A DNA stretch of 7,428 nt from an uncultured bacterium. GTDB taxonomy: Bacteria; Patescibacteriota; CALEFQ01. The notes beneath the pieces are model-generated. The model searched no databases. It was not told the DNA's origin and saw nothing but the letters and a program-made list of their open reading frames with translations. The DNA lies in NCBI GenBank assembly GCA_937877125.1, contig CALEFQ010000049.1, forward strand, positions 1 to 7,428, read 5' to 3'. Position 1 is the stretch's first letter. Every line of letters starts with the position of its first letter. Of this stretch, positions 1-6,303 are shown piece by piece. The position numbers and the translations under genes were made by a program.

Positions 1-230
1 ATGGCGAAAGCTCCGTTTTCTCCGCGGACGACGCCGCGGATTTCTTTCTTCATTTTATCAATTGCGCGCTGCGCCTCGCCGTAGCTTTGGCCTTCGGTCA
101 TGGTAAAGCTTTGAAACTGGTAATTATCGACCACGAAGGTAGTCAAGGCGCCGGCCACCAGGCCGATGATCCCGATCACGACCAAGAGTTCAACCAAGGT
201 GATCCCTTTTTGTCTTTGCCCGAAGATCAT
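1..230 (-). CDS. Type IV prepilin-like pseudopilin, N-terminal part (cut by left edge)
   Basis: Only the first 76 codons are in the window; the frame is still open at the left edge. The start is the ATG at 230-228, chosen because it gives a 9-residue basic leader (MIFGQRQKG) followed directly by a class III signal: cleavage predicted after Gly9, with mature residues ITLVE, so Glu is at the canonical position +5. Residues 10-35 form the hydrophobic alpha1 helix that anchors the subunit in the membrane and packs into the filament core. The charged helix that follows, around residues 46-69 (Glu52, Arg55, Asp58, Lys59, Lys61, Arg65), recalls the minor pseudopilins of the PulJ/GspJ and PilW type, but the diagnostic C-terminal domain is missing, so that assignment is tentative. 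Its start shares one base with the stop of the upstream pseudopilin gene (TAATG), which suggests translational coupling. Substrate of a prepilin peptidase not seen here. Confidence 0.88.
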   Translation of the reverse strand, partial: MIFGQRQKGITLVELLVVIGIIGLVAGALTTFVVDNYQFQSFTMTEGQSYGEAQRAIDKMKKEIRGVVRGENGAFA

Positions 231-1570
231 TAAGGTAAGCTTAGGGTAATTTCCGGCTGCTCCTGCCCAATTATTTCCAGAGTGTCAGTCGCGGTGACAA
301 AGCCGGCTTTTGTGATGGTATAAGTGTAAGTGCCAGCGGTCAGGTCGCGGAAGAAGGCTTGGCCGAAATTGGTAGTTACTCGGTTTTCGTCGTATCCCCC
401 GCCGTTCTTGACTAGGTGGATATCCGCGTCGGTGATAATTTCTCTTGATTCGCTCCGGACAGTGAAGAGCGCGTTGTAAGGCGTGTAAGAATCAAGGTAA
501 ATATTCAGGTCGGTATTAGTGTCGGGGTCGATGGTCAGGGCGGTGACCGGATCGGGATTGGGCGAAGAATGGTCAAACCCGGCCACGGAATATAGCGTGG
601 CGGCCGGACCGGTCAGGACGATGCGGTAGACGTCCCATTCCAAGCTAGTCAAAGTCACAAAACCTTCGTTATTGGTCGGGTGCATCTGGTCGTATTTGTA
701 AATCGGATTCCCCGAGGCGTCGTCTCCCAATTTTTTCCTGATGCCCGTGATTTGCAGGGGGACATCGGTTGCCGGTTCGTTGTCAATGGCATGTTTCGTG
801 CTGATACTGAGAGTACTAGTTTGATCGATATACAAAGTTACTTGGGTCATCTCGCCTTCCAGAATGGACACATCCGGGTTGTCCGGATCAGGTATCGCTA
901 AGGAGGCCGGAACCGTGTAATCAGTGCTGAAACCGCCCTTAGTCGCAGCCACATGATAGTTATTGTTGCTTGGCGTCAACATCGGCTCAATTAAGAGGCC
1001 GTCGCTGTTGGTGTAACCCTGGATATTAACCGCCGGATCATTTCTGGTGATAGTAACGACGGCATTGCCGACCGGAAGGGTGGAAGCGTCGCGGACCAGG
1101 ATTTGCATTACTCCGGTTCCCGCCCCGGTCTCGATAGTCGTCGCGGAAAAGTCGCTGATCAGCACGGCGGGCCGAGGGCAAGACAAACCAGACCAGCAAA
1201 CTTCGACCCGCGCTCTTTTATAATCGGCGCTATAAGCATCGTCAGGGAAAACCCCGTCATAAGGGTCGTCGATATAGGAAATATAAGTAGTAATATTATA
1301 AGTGATGTTATCAACTATCTTAGATTGCTCGGCGGGTAAATTTCCGGCCGGATTGCCATTGACGGTGCCGAGGTCGGCGTAGGGCAGATGCCGGAGCAAT
1401 TCGAGCTGTTCGTTGGCTAAATTGGTGGCGACGGTGTTCCGCCGGTTAATTTCGCTGATATCGATCACGACATTGATGGAAAAATAAAAAGCGGTCGCGA
1501 TAATACCAAAAACCAGGATGCCGACCAGGGCTTCGATTACCGTGAATCCAGATTGTGAGGTTCTTTCCAT
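230..1570 (-). CDS. Large prepilin-like protein with three C-terminal beta-sandwich (carboxypeptidase-regulatory-like) modules
   Basis: This 446-residue protein begins with a short leader (MERTSQSG) and a type III prepilin signal: predicted cleavage after Gly8, mature N-terminus FTVIE with Glu13 at +5, then a hydrophobic helix to about residue 37. It should be processed by prepilin peptidase, held in the membrane by this helix, and incorporated in or at the tip of a type IV pilus or pseudopilus. Residues 40-150 are a pilin-like region with Cys125 and Cys131, a possible small disulfide loop. The rest looks like three divergent modules at about 154-248, 252-360 and 366-446, each with a Thr-Asn...Gly turn, a Leu-rich strand, then a Tyr-rich strand; the first and third end in Lys-Gly-Gly-Phe or Lys-Ala-Gly-Phe. 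This pattern resembles CarboxypepD_reg/PEGA-like folds. At 446 residues it is far longer than ordinary pilins (about 130-200). Its ATG overlaps the pilC stop by one base. A surface-binding or tip role is inference. Confidence 0.88.
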   Translation of the reverse strand: MERTSQSGFTVIEALVGILVFGIIATAFYFSINVVIDISEINRRNTVATNLANEQLELLRHLPYADLGTVNGNPAGNLPAEQSKIVDNITYNITTYISYIDDPYDGVFPDDAYSADYKRARVEVCWSGLSCPRPAVLISDFSATTIETGAGTGVMQILVRDASTLPVGNAVVTITRNDPAVNIQGYTNSDGLLIEPMLTPSNNNYHVAATKGGFSTDYTVPASLAIPDPDNPDVSILEGEMTQVTLYIDQTSTLSISTKHAIDNEPATDVPLQITGIRKKLGDDASGNPIYKYDQMHPTNNEGFVTLTSLEWDVYRIVLTGPAATLYSVAGFDHSSPNPDPVTALTIDPDTNTDLNIYLDSYTPYNALFTVRSESREIITDADIHLVKNGGGYDENRVTTNFGQAFFRDLTAGTYTYTITKAGFVTATDTLEIIGQEQPEITLSLP

Positions 1571-2793
1571 TATTTCATTTGCCCGGAGAGCGAATAAATC
1601 GGGCTGATGATTGAGACGGCCATCAGTCCCACGCCCGCCCCCAGGATAAGCATCAAAATCGGCTCGATGACGGAAGAAATATTGGACATTTCCTGATCAA
1701 CTTCGTTTTCATAAAACTCTGCCAATTTTGATAATACGTCGTCTAATTTGCCCGTCTCTTCTCCGACAGCCATGATTTGCAAGACGACGGGAATAAAAAT
1801 CTTGTCGTAGCGCTGGAAGGCCTGGCTGATGCCGGTCCCCTTTTTCACTTCTTCCGCGGCGGCCAGCACTGCTTGGCGATACTTCATATTACCCAGGGTA
1901 TCAGACACGATTTTCAGGGAATCAACAATCGGGATGCCGCTGCGCAGCAAGGAGCTGAAAGTCCGGCAGAAACGGGCCAGGTTGATTTTGCGGATGATGC
2001 CGCCAATTTTCGGGATTTTCAATCCGAGACTGCTCATGCCGGTCTTGCCCTTTTCGGTTCGAAAGCCGAGTAACAGCAAGATGACGAGGACAATAGCGCC
2101 GATCAAAAATAACAGCCAGTTTTTATTTAGGAATTTGCTTAAATCAATCAAAAGCTTGGTGAGGACCGGCAGGTCCGCGCCTAGGTTTTCAAAAACATCT
2201 GTCAGTTTAGGGAGCACGTAGACAACCAGGGCGATGCCGATTCCGGCCATAGTGATCAAAATAACGATAGGATAATACATCGCCCCTTTGATTTTGCGGG
2301 TCAAGTCGTAGTTTTTTTGGAGCTGAATCGATAATTCATTCAGTACCTTGCTTAAATTTCCCGAAGACTCGCCCAGTTTTACCATGCTGGTATACATGCG
2401 CGGAAAAATCCGGGGATAGGCCGTCAGGGCGTCAGCGAACGCCGCGCCTTCTTCGACGCGCTTTTGGATATCGCGCAGCGCCTGGCCGAATAATTTCTTG
2501 CCGGCCTGTTGCGCCAGCACGCGCAACGCTCGCGCCAACGAGAGGCCGGCGTCGAGCATCACGCTCAGGTGCCGCGTGAAGAGGATTTTATCCATCATCG
2601 GCACGCCGCTGATATCCATTTTTAGGAAGCTCTTTTTGCCTGATTCGGAACCGCCCCGCGGGGCGACGGCTTGCGTCAAAAGCAAACCCTGTTCGCGCAA
2701 AAGCAAAGCCAGGGCGTGTTCGTCTGGCGCTGAAATCTCCCCGTTTTTCAATTGTCCTGTTTTGGTCCGGGCGGTGTAAGTGTAGACGGGCAT
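1570..2793 (-). CDS. pilC: Type IV pilus / type II secretion inner-membrane platform protein (PilC/GspF family)
   Basis: The 407-residue product is the polytopic platform protein on which the assembly ATPase acts to extract pilin subunits from the membrane and feed them into the growing filament. Length matches the family (about 400). It has the typical N-terminal start (MPVYTYTAR), then two homologous T2SSF domains at about residues 68-192 and 271-395. Each contains the repeated landmarks: Phe-x-Arg-x-Leu-(x)4-Leu-x-(A/S)-Gly near 72-83 and its counterpart Phe-Cys-Arg-Thr-Phe...Leu-Leu-Arg-Ser-Gly near 275-286; and the Gly-Glu-x-(S/T)-Gly motif at 141-145 and 344-348. Predicted membrane segments lie at about 173-195, 226-243 and 374-397. 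The first ATG after the pilB stop is used; it has no visible Shine-Dalgarno and begins 7 bases after a strong hairpin. The stop overlaps the next gene as TAATG. GspF of a secretion system cannot be excluded from sequence alone, but the context favours a pilus. Confidence 0.95.
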   Translation of the reverse strand: MPVYTYTARTKTGQLKNGEISAPDEHALALLLREQGLLLTQAVAPRGGSESGKKSFLKMDISGVPMMDKILFTRHLSVMLDAGLSLARALRVLAQQAGKKLFGQALRDIQKRVEEGAAFADALTAYPRIFPRMYTSMVKLGESSGNLSKVLNELSIQLQKNYDLTRKIKGAMYYPIVILITMAGIGIALVVYVLPKLTDVFENLGADLPVLTKLLIDLSKFLNKNWLLFLIGAIVLVILLLLGFRTEKGKTGMSSLGLKIPKIGGIIRKINLARFCRTFSSLLRSGIPIVDSLKIVSDTLGNMKYRQAVLAAAEEVKKGTGISQAFQRYDKIFIPVVLQIMAVGEETGKLDDVLSKLAEFYENEVDQEMSNISSVIEPILMLILGAGVGLMAVSIISPIYSLSGQMK

Positions 2794-2800
2794 AAGATAA

Positions 2801-2850
2801 GTCTTTAGTCTTTGGTCTTTAGCACTGGCAAGAGACCAAAGACTAAAGAC
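2801..2850. repeat. Inverted heptamer array GTCTTTR (18-bp perfect hairpin) between pilB and pilC
   Basis: On the + strand, three 7-base units run 2801-2821 (GTCTTTA, GTCTTTG, GTCTTTA). On the opposite strand the same units run inward from 2850 (GTCTTTA, GTCTTTG, then a decayed GTCTCTT). The two arms make an 18-bp perfect inverted repeat, 2801-2818 against 2833-2850, with a 14-base loop. The element fills nearly the entire 62-base gap: it starts 5 bases after the first pilB stop codon and ends 7 bases before the pilC ATG. No T-run follows the 3' arm in the transcript, so it is not a typical intrinsic terminator. A role in RNA stability or attenuation between pilB and pilC is possible but unproven. 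The architecture resembles the 7-base short tandem repeats known from heterocystous cyanobacteria. Confidence 0.9.
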
Positions 2851-2855
2851 TATTA

Positions 2856-4583
2856 TTATTCTTTCGTTGCGCGGAGGACCTCTTCGATCGAAGTGACCCC
2901 GGTGGCGGCTTTGATAAATCCGTCTTCCTGCATAGTGATCATATTTTCACCGGTCGCTTGTTTGAGAATTTCGTCCGTGGAGGCGCGGGATACAATCAGC
3001 TTTCTGATCGCAGCGGAAATTTCCATGACTTCGTAAATACCGATGCGTCCTTTATAGCCTTCACTGCCGCATTGGCTACAACCCTTTGAGCGATAAAATT
3101 TAAGATCGCTTAAGGTGCTTTTGGCCGTCAGGATTTTTTCCCGTTGCATGATTTTGATAATCCGGTCGGTGTCGAATTCCTTTTTAATGGTGGTCATAAA
3201 AGTTTCGTCGGGCTTGAATGATTCCAGACAGTTACTGCAGAGGCGACGGACCAGCCGCTGTCCAATGACCGTGTTGACAGTGGAAGCCACCAAAAAAGGC
3301 TGGACTTGCATATCGAGCAAACGCGGCAAGGTTCCGGAAGCGTTGTTGGTATGGAGCGTGGACAAGACGATATGTCCGGTCAGGGCAGAGTGAATGGCGA
3401 TTTCGGCCGTTTCGTTGTCGCGGATTTCTCCGACCATGATGATGTCAGGATCTTGGCGCAGGAGTGAGCGCAAGCCCTTGGCGAAAGTTAGCCCGATCCG
3501 GGCGTTGATCTGGGTCTGGTTGACTCGGGGCATGCGATATTCAATAGGATCCTCGACGGTAGCGACGTTGACTTCCGATTTGTTGAGAATATGCAGAATG
3601 GCGTATAACGTAGTGGTTTTGCCAGAGCCGGTCGGGCCGGTAGCCAGAATCAAGCCGTGCGGCCGTTCGATATTCCTTTTGATAATTTCTAAGGCGGAGT
3701 GTTGGAAGCCTAGTTGTTCCAGGGTTAGGATTTTCTGCTCCTCATGCAGAATACGCATGACTATTTTTTCACCGTCAAAAACGGGAATGATTGAGACCCG
3801 GAAAGAGACTTTATACTCATCGGTCTCTTTTTTGAATCGGCCGTCCTGGGGGAGGCGGTGCTCGTCGATTTTGAGATTTGACAAAACCTTGATTCGCGCG
3901 ACTAGGCCGGTTTGCACCGAGTGAGGCAGATTGACGATGTCGTGCAGGATGCCGTCGATTCGATACCGGACGATGACCTCTTTTTCCATCGGCTCGACGT
4001 GAATATCTGAAGCGTCCTGGAGAACGGCGTAATCGAGCAAAGTATCGACGATCCTGATAATCGGCAAGTCCTGGGCCGCTTCCTCGACCGAAACATCGGC
4101 TCGGGTCGAGCGGGCGTCCGCCAGGATTTCGTCAAACTTAGATTTCAGGCTCTGGCGGTATTGTTTGATGATGGCTTCCAAGCCTTTCTCGGGCGTGTAG
4201 TAAGGAATGACCGAGAGGCCCGTCTTTTTTTTCAAGCCCTCGATTGTTTCCAGGTCGCTCGGATCCAGCATGGCGACGCGCAATTCATTTTCTGTCTTCT
4301 CGAAAGCAACGATCTTATGCTTTTTCACGAGCGGTTCCGGGATAATCAATAAAACATCCTTGGGTATTTTCACCTGGTTCAAATCAACGGCCTTGACGCG
4401 GAAAGCCCGGGCGATTTCTTCGGTCAGTTTTTTTTCGTCCAAAAGCTTGGCGTCCAGCAAAACCGTGCTGAGGGGGATTTTGCTCCGGTTACTCGTTTTT
4501 AAATAATCCTTCAGCTGGGAGGGTGTCAAAATCTGGTCTTCGACCAATTGCTGTCCAAGCTTATTGTCGTCGATCGAGGTCAT
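2856..4583 (-). CDS. pilB: Type IV pilus assembly ATPase (PilB/GspE family)
   Basis: This 575-residue cytoplasmic hexameric ATPase powers pilin polymerisation through the platform protein encoded next. Visible parts in order: an N-terminal helical region with two leucine-rich motifs (residues 8-31 and 37-60) of MshEN/T2SSE_N type; the N2 domain with Ala-Ser-Asp-Ile-His (191-195) and Arg-Leu-Pro-Gln-Asp-Gly-Arg (243-249); Walker A GPTGSGKT at 316-323; Asp box ATVEDPIEYR at 341-350; Walker B region from Asp378 to Asp389 including Gly385-Glu386; His box LTGHIVLSTLHTN at 401-413; and a tetracysteine zinc site, Cys449/Cys452 and Cys502/Cys505. The zinc-binding cysteines indicate an assembly ATPase (PilB, GspE or MshE type) rather than a PilT retraction ATPase. 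The ATG overlaps the receiver gene's TGA (ATGA), a strong sign of coupled translation. The gene ends in three consecutive in-frame stops (TAA TAA TAG), the last touching the downstream repeat. Confidence 0.97.
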   Translation of the reverse strand: MTSIDDNKLGQQLVEDQILTPSQLKDYLKTSNRSKIPLSTVLLDAKLLDEKKLTEEIARAFRVKAVDLNQVKIPKDVLLIIPEPLVKKHKIVAFEKTENELRVAMLDPSDLETIEGLKKKTGLSVIPYYTPEKGLEAIIKQYRQSLKSKFDEILADARSTRADVSVEEAAQDLPIIRIVDTLLDYAVLQDASDIHVEPMEKEVIVRYRIDGILHDIVNLPHSVQTGLVARIKVLSNLKIDEHRLPQDGRFKKETDEYKVSFRVSIIPVFDGEKIVMRILHEEQKILTLEQLGFQHSALEIIKRNIERPHGLILATGPTGSGKTTTLYAILHILNKSEVNVATVEDPIEYRMPRVNQTQINARIGLTFAKGLRSLLRQDPDIIMVGEIRDNETAEIAIHSALTGHIVLSTLHTNNASGTLPRLLDMQVQPFLVASTVNTVIGQRLVRRLCSNCLESFKPDETFMTTIKKEFDTDRIIKIMQREKILTAKSTLSDLKFYRSKGCSQCGSEGYKGRIGIYEVMEISAAIRKLIVSRASTDEILKQATGENMITMQEDGFIKAATGVTSIEEVLRATKE

Positions 4584-4951
4584 GAAATTTTACTTTTGAT
4601 TAGCTTCATAATTTCATCCAGGCTGTGATCGGTTTTCACCAGGTAGTCGACGACCCCGTAGTTTTTGGCTTCCCGGATAGTTTTGTCGTTGCCGGAATTA
4701 GACAGGACCAAAACCGGGATTTTTTTCATTTCGGGGTCACGGGACCGCTGTGCCAAAATTTCCAGCCCGGTCATCGAGGGCAGCCAGATGTCGAGCAGGA
4801 CGAAATCTGGTTTAGCTTTTTTCATCTGTTCCCAGCCTTCTTTGCCGTCAGCCGAAGTCAGCACGCTGAATCCGGCCGTGGTCAGTTCGGCGTTGAGGGC
4901 GTAAAGAAGCGCGGTCTCGTCTTCAATAATTAAAATAGTTCGCTTGACCAT
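4580..4951 (-). CDS. Receiver-only response regulator (CheY-like, 123 residues)
   Basis: The product is a single receiver domain with no DNA-binding or enzymatic output. The phosphorylation site is complete: acidic pair Glu10-Asp11, phospho-acceptor Asp54 (in VLLD), switch Ser84 (LVLSN), aromatic Tyr103 and Lys106 (DYLVK). The start at 4951 is preferred over an in-frame ATG at 5056 because the receiver's first strand (KRTILIIEDE) begins right after it, whereas the longer version adds 35 residues of unrelated sequence overlapping the kinase gene. The gap to the kinase stop is 10 bases and no Shine-Dalgarno is visible. The gene's TGA overlaps the pilB ATG by four bases. By family knowledge, the upstream kinase is the likely phosphodonor. 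Since there is no output domain, action by protein-protein contact is likely, as for CheY, PilG or PilH; a target among the pilus proteins encoded next is inference from the tight linkage. Confidence 0.95.
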   Translation of the reverse strand: MVKRTILIIEDETALLYALNAELTTAGFSVLTSADGKEGWEQMKKAKPDFVLLDIWLPSMTGLEILAQRSRDPEMKKIPVLVLSNSGNDKTIREAKNYGVVDYLVKTDHSLDEIMKLIKSKIS

Positions 4952-4961
4952 GACAATAATT

Positions 4962-6296
4962 TTAAGAATGATATTTAAGCGGCAAGGTAATGGAAAAAGT
5001 GGAGCCGTGGTTTTCTTCGCTTTTGACGTGGATGCGCCCTTCGTGCCGTTCCACAATATTTTTGGCGATGTAAAGACCCAGGCCGGTGCCCTTCGGGCTC
5101 ATGGTCCCGATATTTTTGGCGCGGAAAAACTTGGTGAATAATTTTTCTTGTTCCGAACGGGGAATGCCGACCCCGCTGTCCTGGACGGTGATGACTGCTT
5201 GCTGGGGATGATTGATCGGTTCATATGACAAGGTGACGGTGACCTGGCCATGTCCGGGGGTATATTTCAGGGCGTTATCGAGTAAATTGTTCAGGGCCAT
5301 GGAAATAGAATTGACGTCGAGCAATTGTTTGAGGCGGTGTGGCGGCAATTTGACCTGGAACGAAATATTTTTTTTCTCGGACAAAAATTTGAATTTATTG
5401 GTGACTTGGCTGATGACATCGTTTAGCGCCGCCATTTCAAAATGGGGTTGGAGGCGTCCCTGCTCAATCCGCGAGACGTCGAGCAGGTCGCGGACAATCT
5501 GAATCATTTCTTCGTTGGCTTCGACGGTTTTGTCAAAAAGATTTTGCTGTTCCGGCAAGGCTTTGGCCGCCAATTGCTTGGCTAAAATTTCCAGATTCCA
5601 TTTCATCGTGGACAGCGGGGTTTTCAGCTGATGGGAGGCGATAGAAATGAAGTCGGATTTAACTTCGTCTAGCTGCTTTTCCCGGGTGATATCGTGCAGG
5701 ACCTTGATGAATCCCATTGGTTGTCCCAGAGCATCGGCAACGGTGGTGGTCTGCACTTTAAGGACGCGCGGTCGCGGGTGACGCAAGGTTATTTCTTCCT
5801 GGTAAATTTCATTTTTTATTTTCTGGCCGATACCGGGGCACCAGTGGGCGGCGGTAAAAAAAGATTCCAGGTCAAGATTGGCTCGCGGCTGGCGCACGTC
5901 CAGGCCGACAACCTTTTTTTCACTTAGGCCGAGGAGCTTTTCCGCCAGCGGATTGACCATGACCACGCGGCAATTAGTGTCAAGCATGATCAAACCGTCG
6001 CTGAGGTTGCGGATGATCGCCTCGGTTTTCGCCTTTTCCTGTTCGGCGGCCCGCTTGGCCAAGCTCATCCGGTTAACGCCTTGGGCGACTAAATAGTTTA
6101 AAATCAGCAGGACCGCCGCGGAAATGATCATCAGCATCGCCAAAAATTCGATGGAAACAAAAAGCCGGGCGATCAGATAAGTGCCGATCATGATCCCGAT
6201 AGTCAGTAATCCTAAAATTGTAAAAACAAAATTAGGGCAGCCCCAGGGGGGAAGTTTTTCACGGGCGCAAGTTGGATAGAGTCGTTGGTAGATCAT
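4962..6296 (-). CDS. Membrane-bound PAS-domain sensor histidine kinase
   Basis: The 444-residue protein autophosphorylates on a histidine and probably passes the phosphate to the receiver encoded 10 bases downstream. Two hydrophobic helices (about 22-45 and 48-70) anchor it in the membrane with only a few residues between them, so there is no external sensor domain. A short helical linker (about 76-95) leads to a PAS domain (about 93-205, with the typical Ser-Asp-Gly-Leu-Ile start and a C-terminal Asp-Ile-Thr-Arg-Glu exit). The dimerisation and phospho-acceptor domain has His222 in SHQLKTPLS. The ATPase domain shows the N box (Asn337, Asn341), G1 box (Asp373, Gly375, Gly377), F box (Phe387-Phe391 region) and G2 box (Gly403, Gly405, Gly407). 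All catalytic motifs are intact. The ATG at 6296 is the only one available after an in-frame stop at 6336-6338. It lacks a Shine-Dalgarno and sits 7 bases after the heptamer palindrome. The signal sensed is unknown. Confidence 0.96.
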   Translation of the reverse strand: MIYQRLYPTCAREKLPPWGCPNFVFTILGLLTIGIMIGTYLIARLFVSIEFLAMLMIISAAVLLILNYLVAQGVNRMSLAKRAAEQEKAKTEAIIRNLSDGLIMLDTNCRVVMVNPLAEKLLGLSEKKVVGLDVRQPRANLDLESFFTAAHWCPGIGQKIKNEIYQEEITLRHPRPRVLKVQTTTVADALGQPMGFIKVLHDITREKQLDEVKSDFISIASHQLKTPLSTMKWNLEILAKQLAAKALPEQQNLFDKTVEANEEMIQIVRDLLDVSRIEQGRLQPHFEMAALNDVISQVTNKFKFLSEKKNISFQVKLPPHRLKQLLDVNSISMALNNLLDNALKYTPGHGQVTVTLSYEPINHPQQAVITVQDSGVGIPRSEQEKLFTKFFRAKNIGTMSPKGTGLGLYIAKNIVERHEGRIHVKSEENHGSTFSITLPLKYHS

Positions 6297-6303
6297 GTAG
6301 CAG

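Noticed and set aside
2801..2850. Hairpin as a rho-independent terminator ending the operon after pilB.
   Set aside because: No T-run follows the stem in the transcript direction and pilC starts 7 bases later; pilB and pilC function together.
3394..3924. Long open frame on the + strand (176 codons) and other + strand open frames across the window.
   Set aside because: They lie antisense to clearly conserved genes (here pilB), have no recognisable motifs and low-complexity Arg/Ser-rich translations typical of shadow frames.
3902..4135. A 77-codon minus-strand frame inside pilB.
   Set aside because: It is an alternative frame of the N2 region of pilB, which is intact; the Arg/Ser/Pro-rich translation has no family features.
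4580..4582. Possible recoding of TGA as glycine, as in some CPR groups.
   Set aside because: The receiver gene ends at TGA exactly where the domain ends and pilB begins, and no in-frame TGA interrupts the other genes, so the standard code fits.
4952..5056. Longer start of the receiver gene at 5056.
   Set aside because: It would add 35 residues unlike any receiver N-terminus and overlap the kinase gene by 95 bases; the ATG at 4951 fits the domain start.
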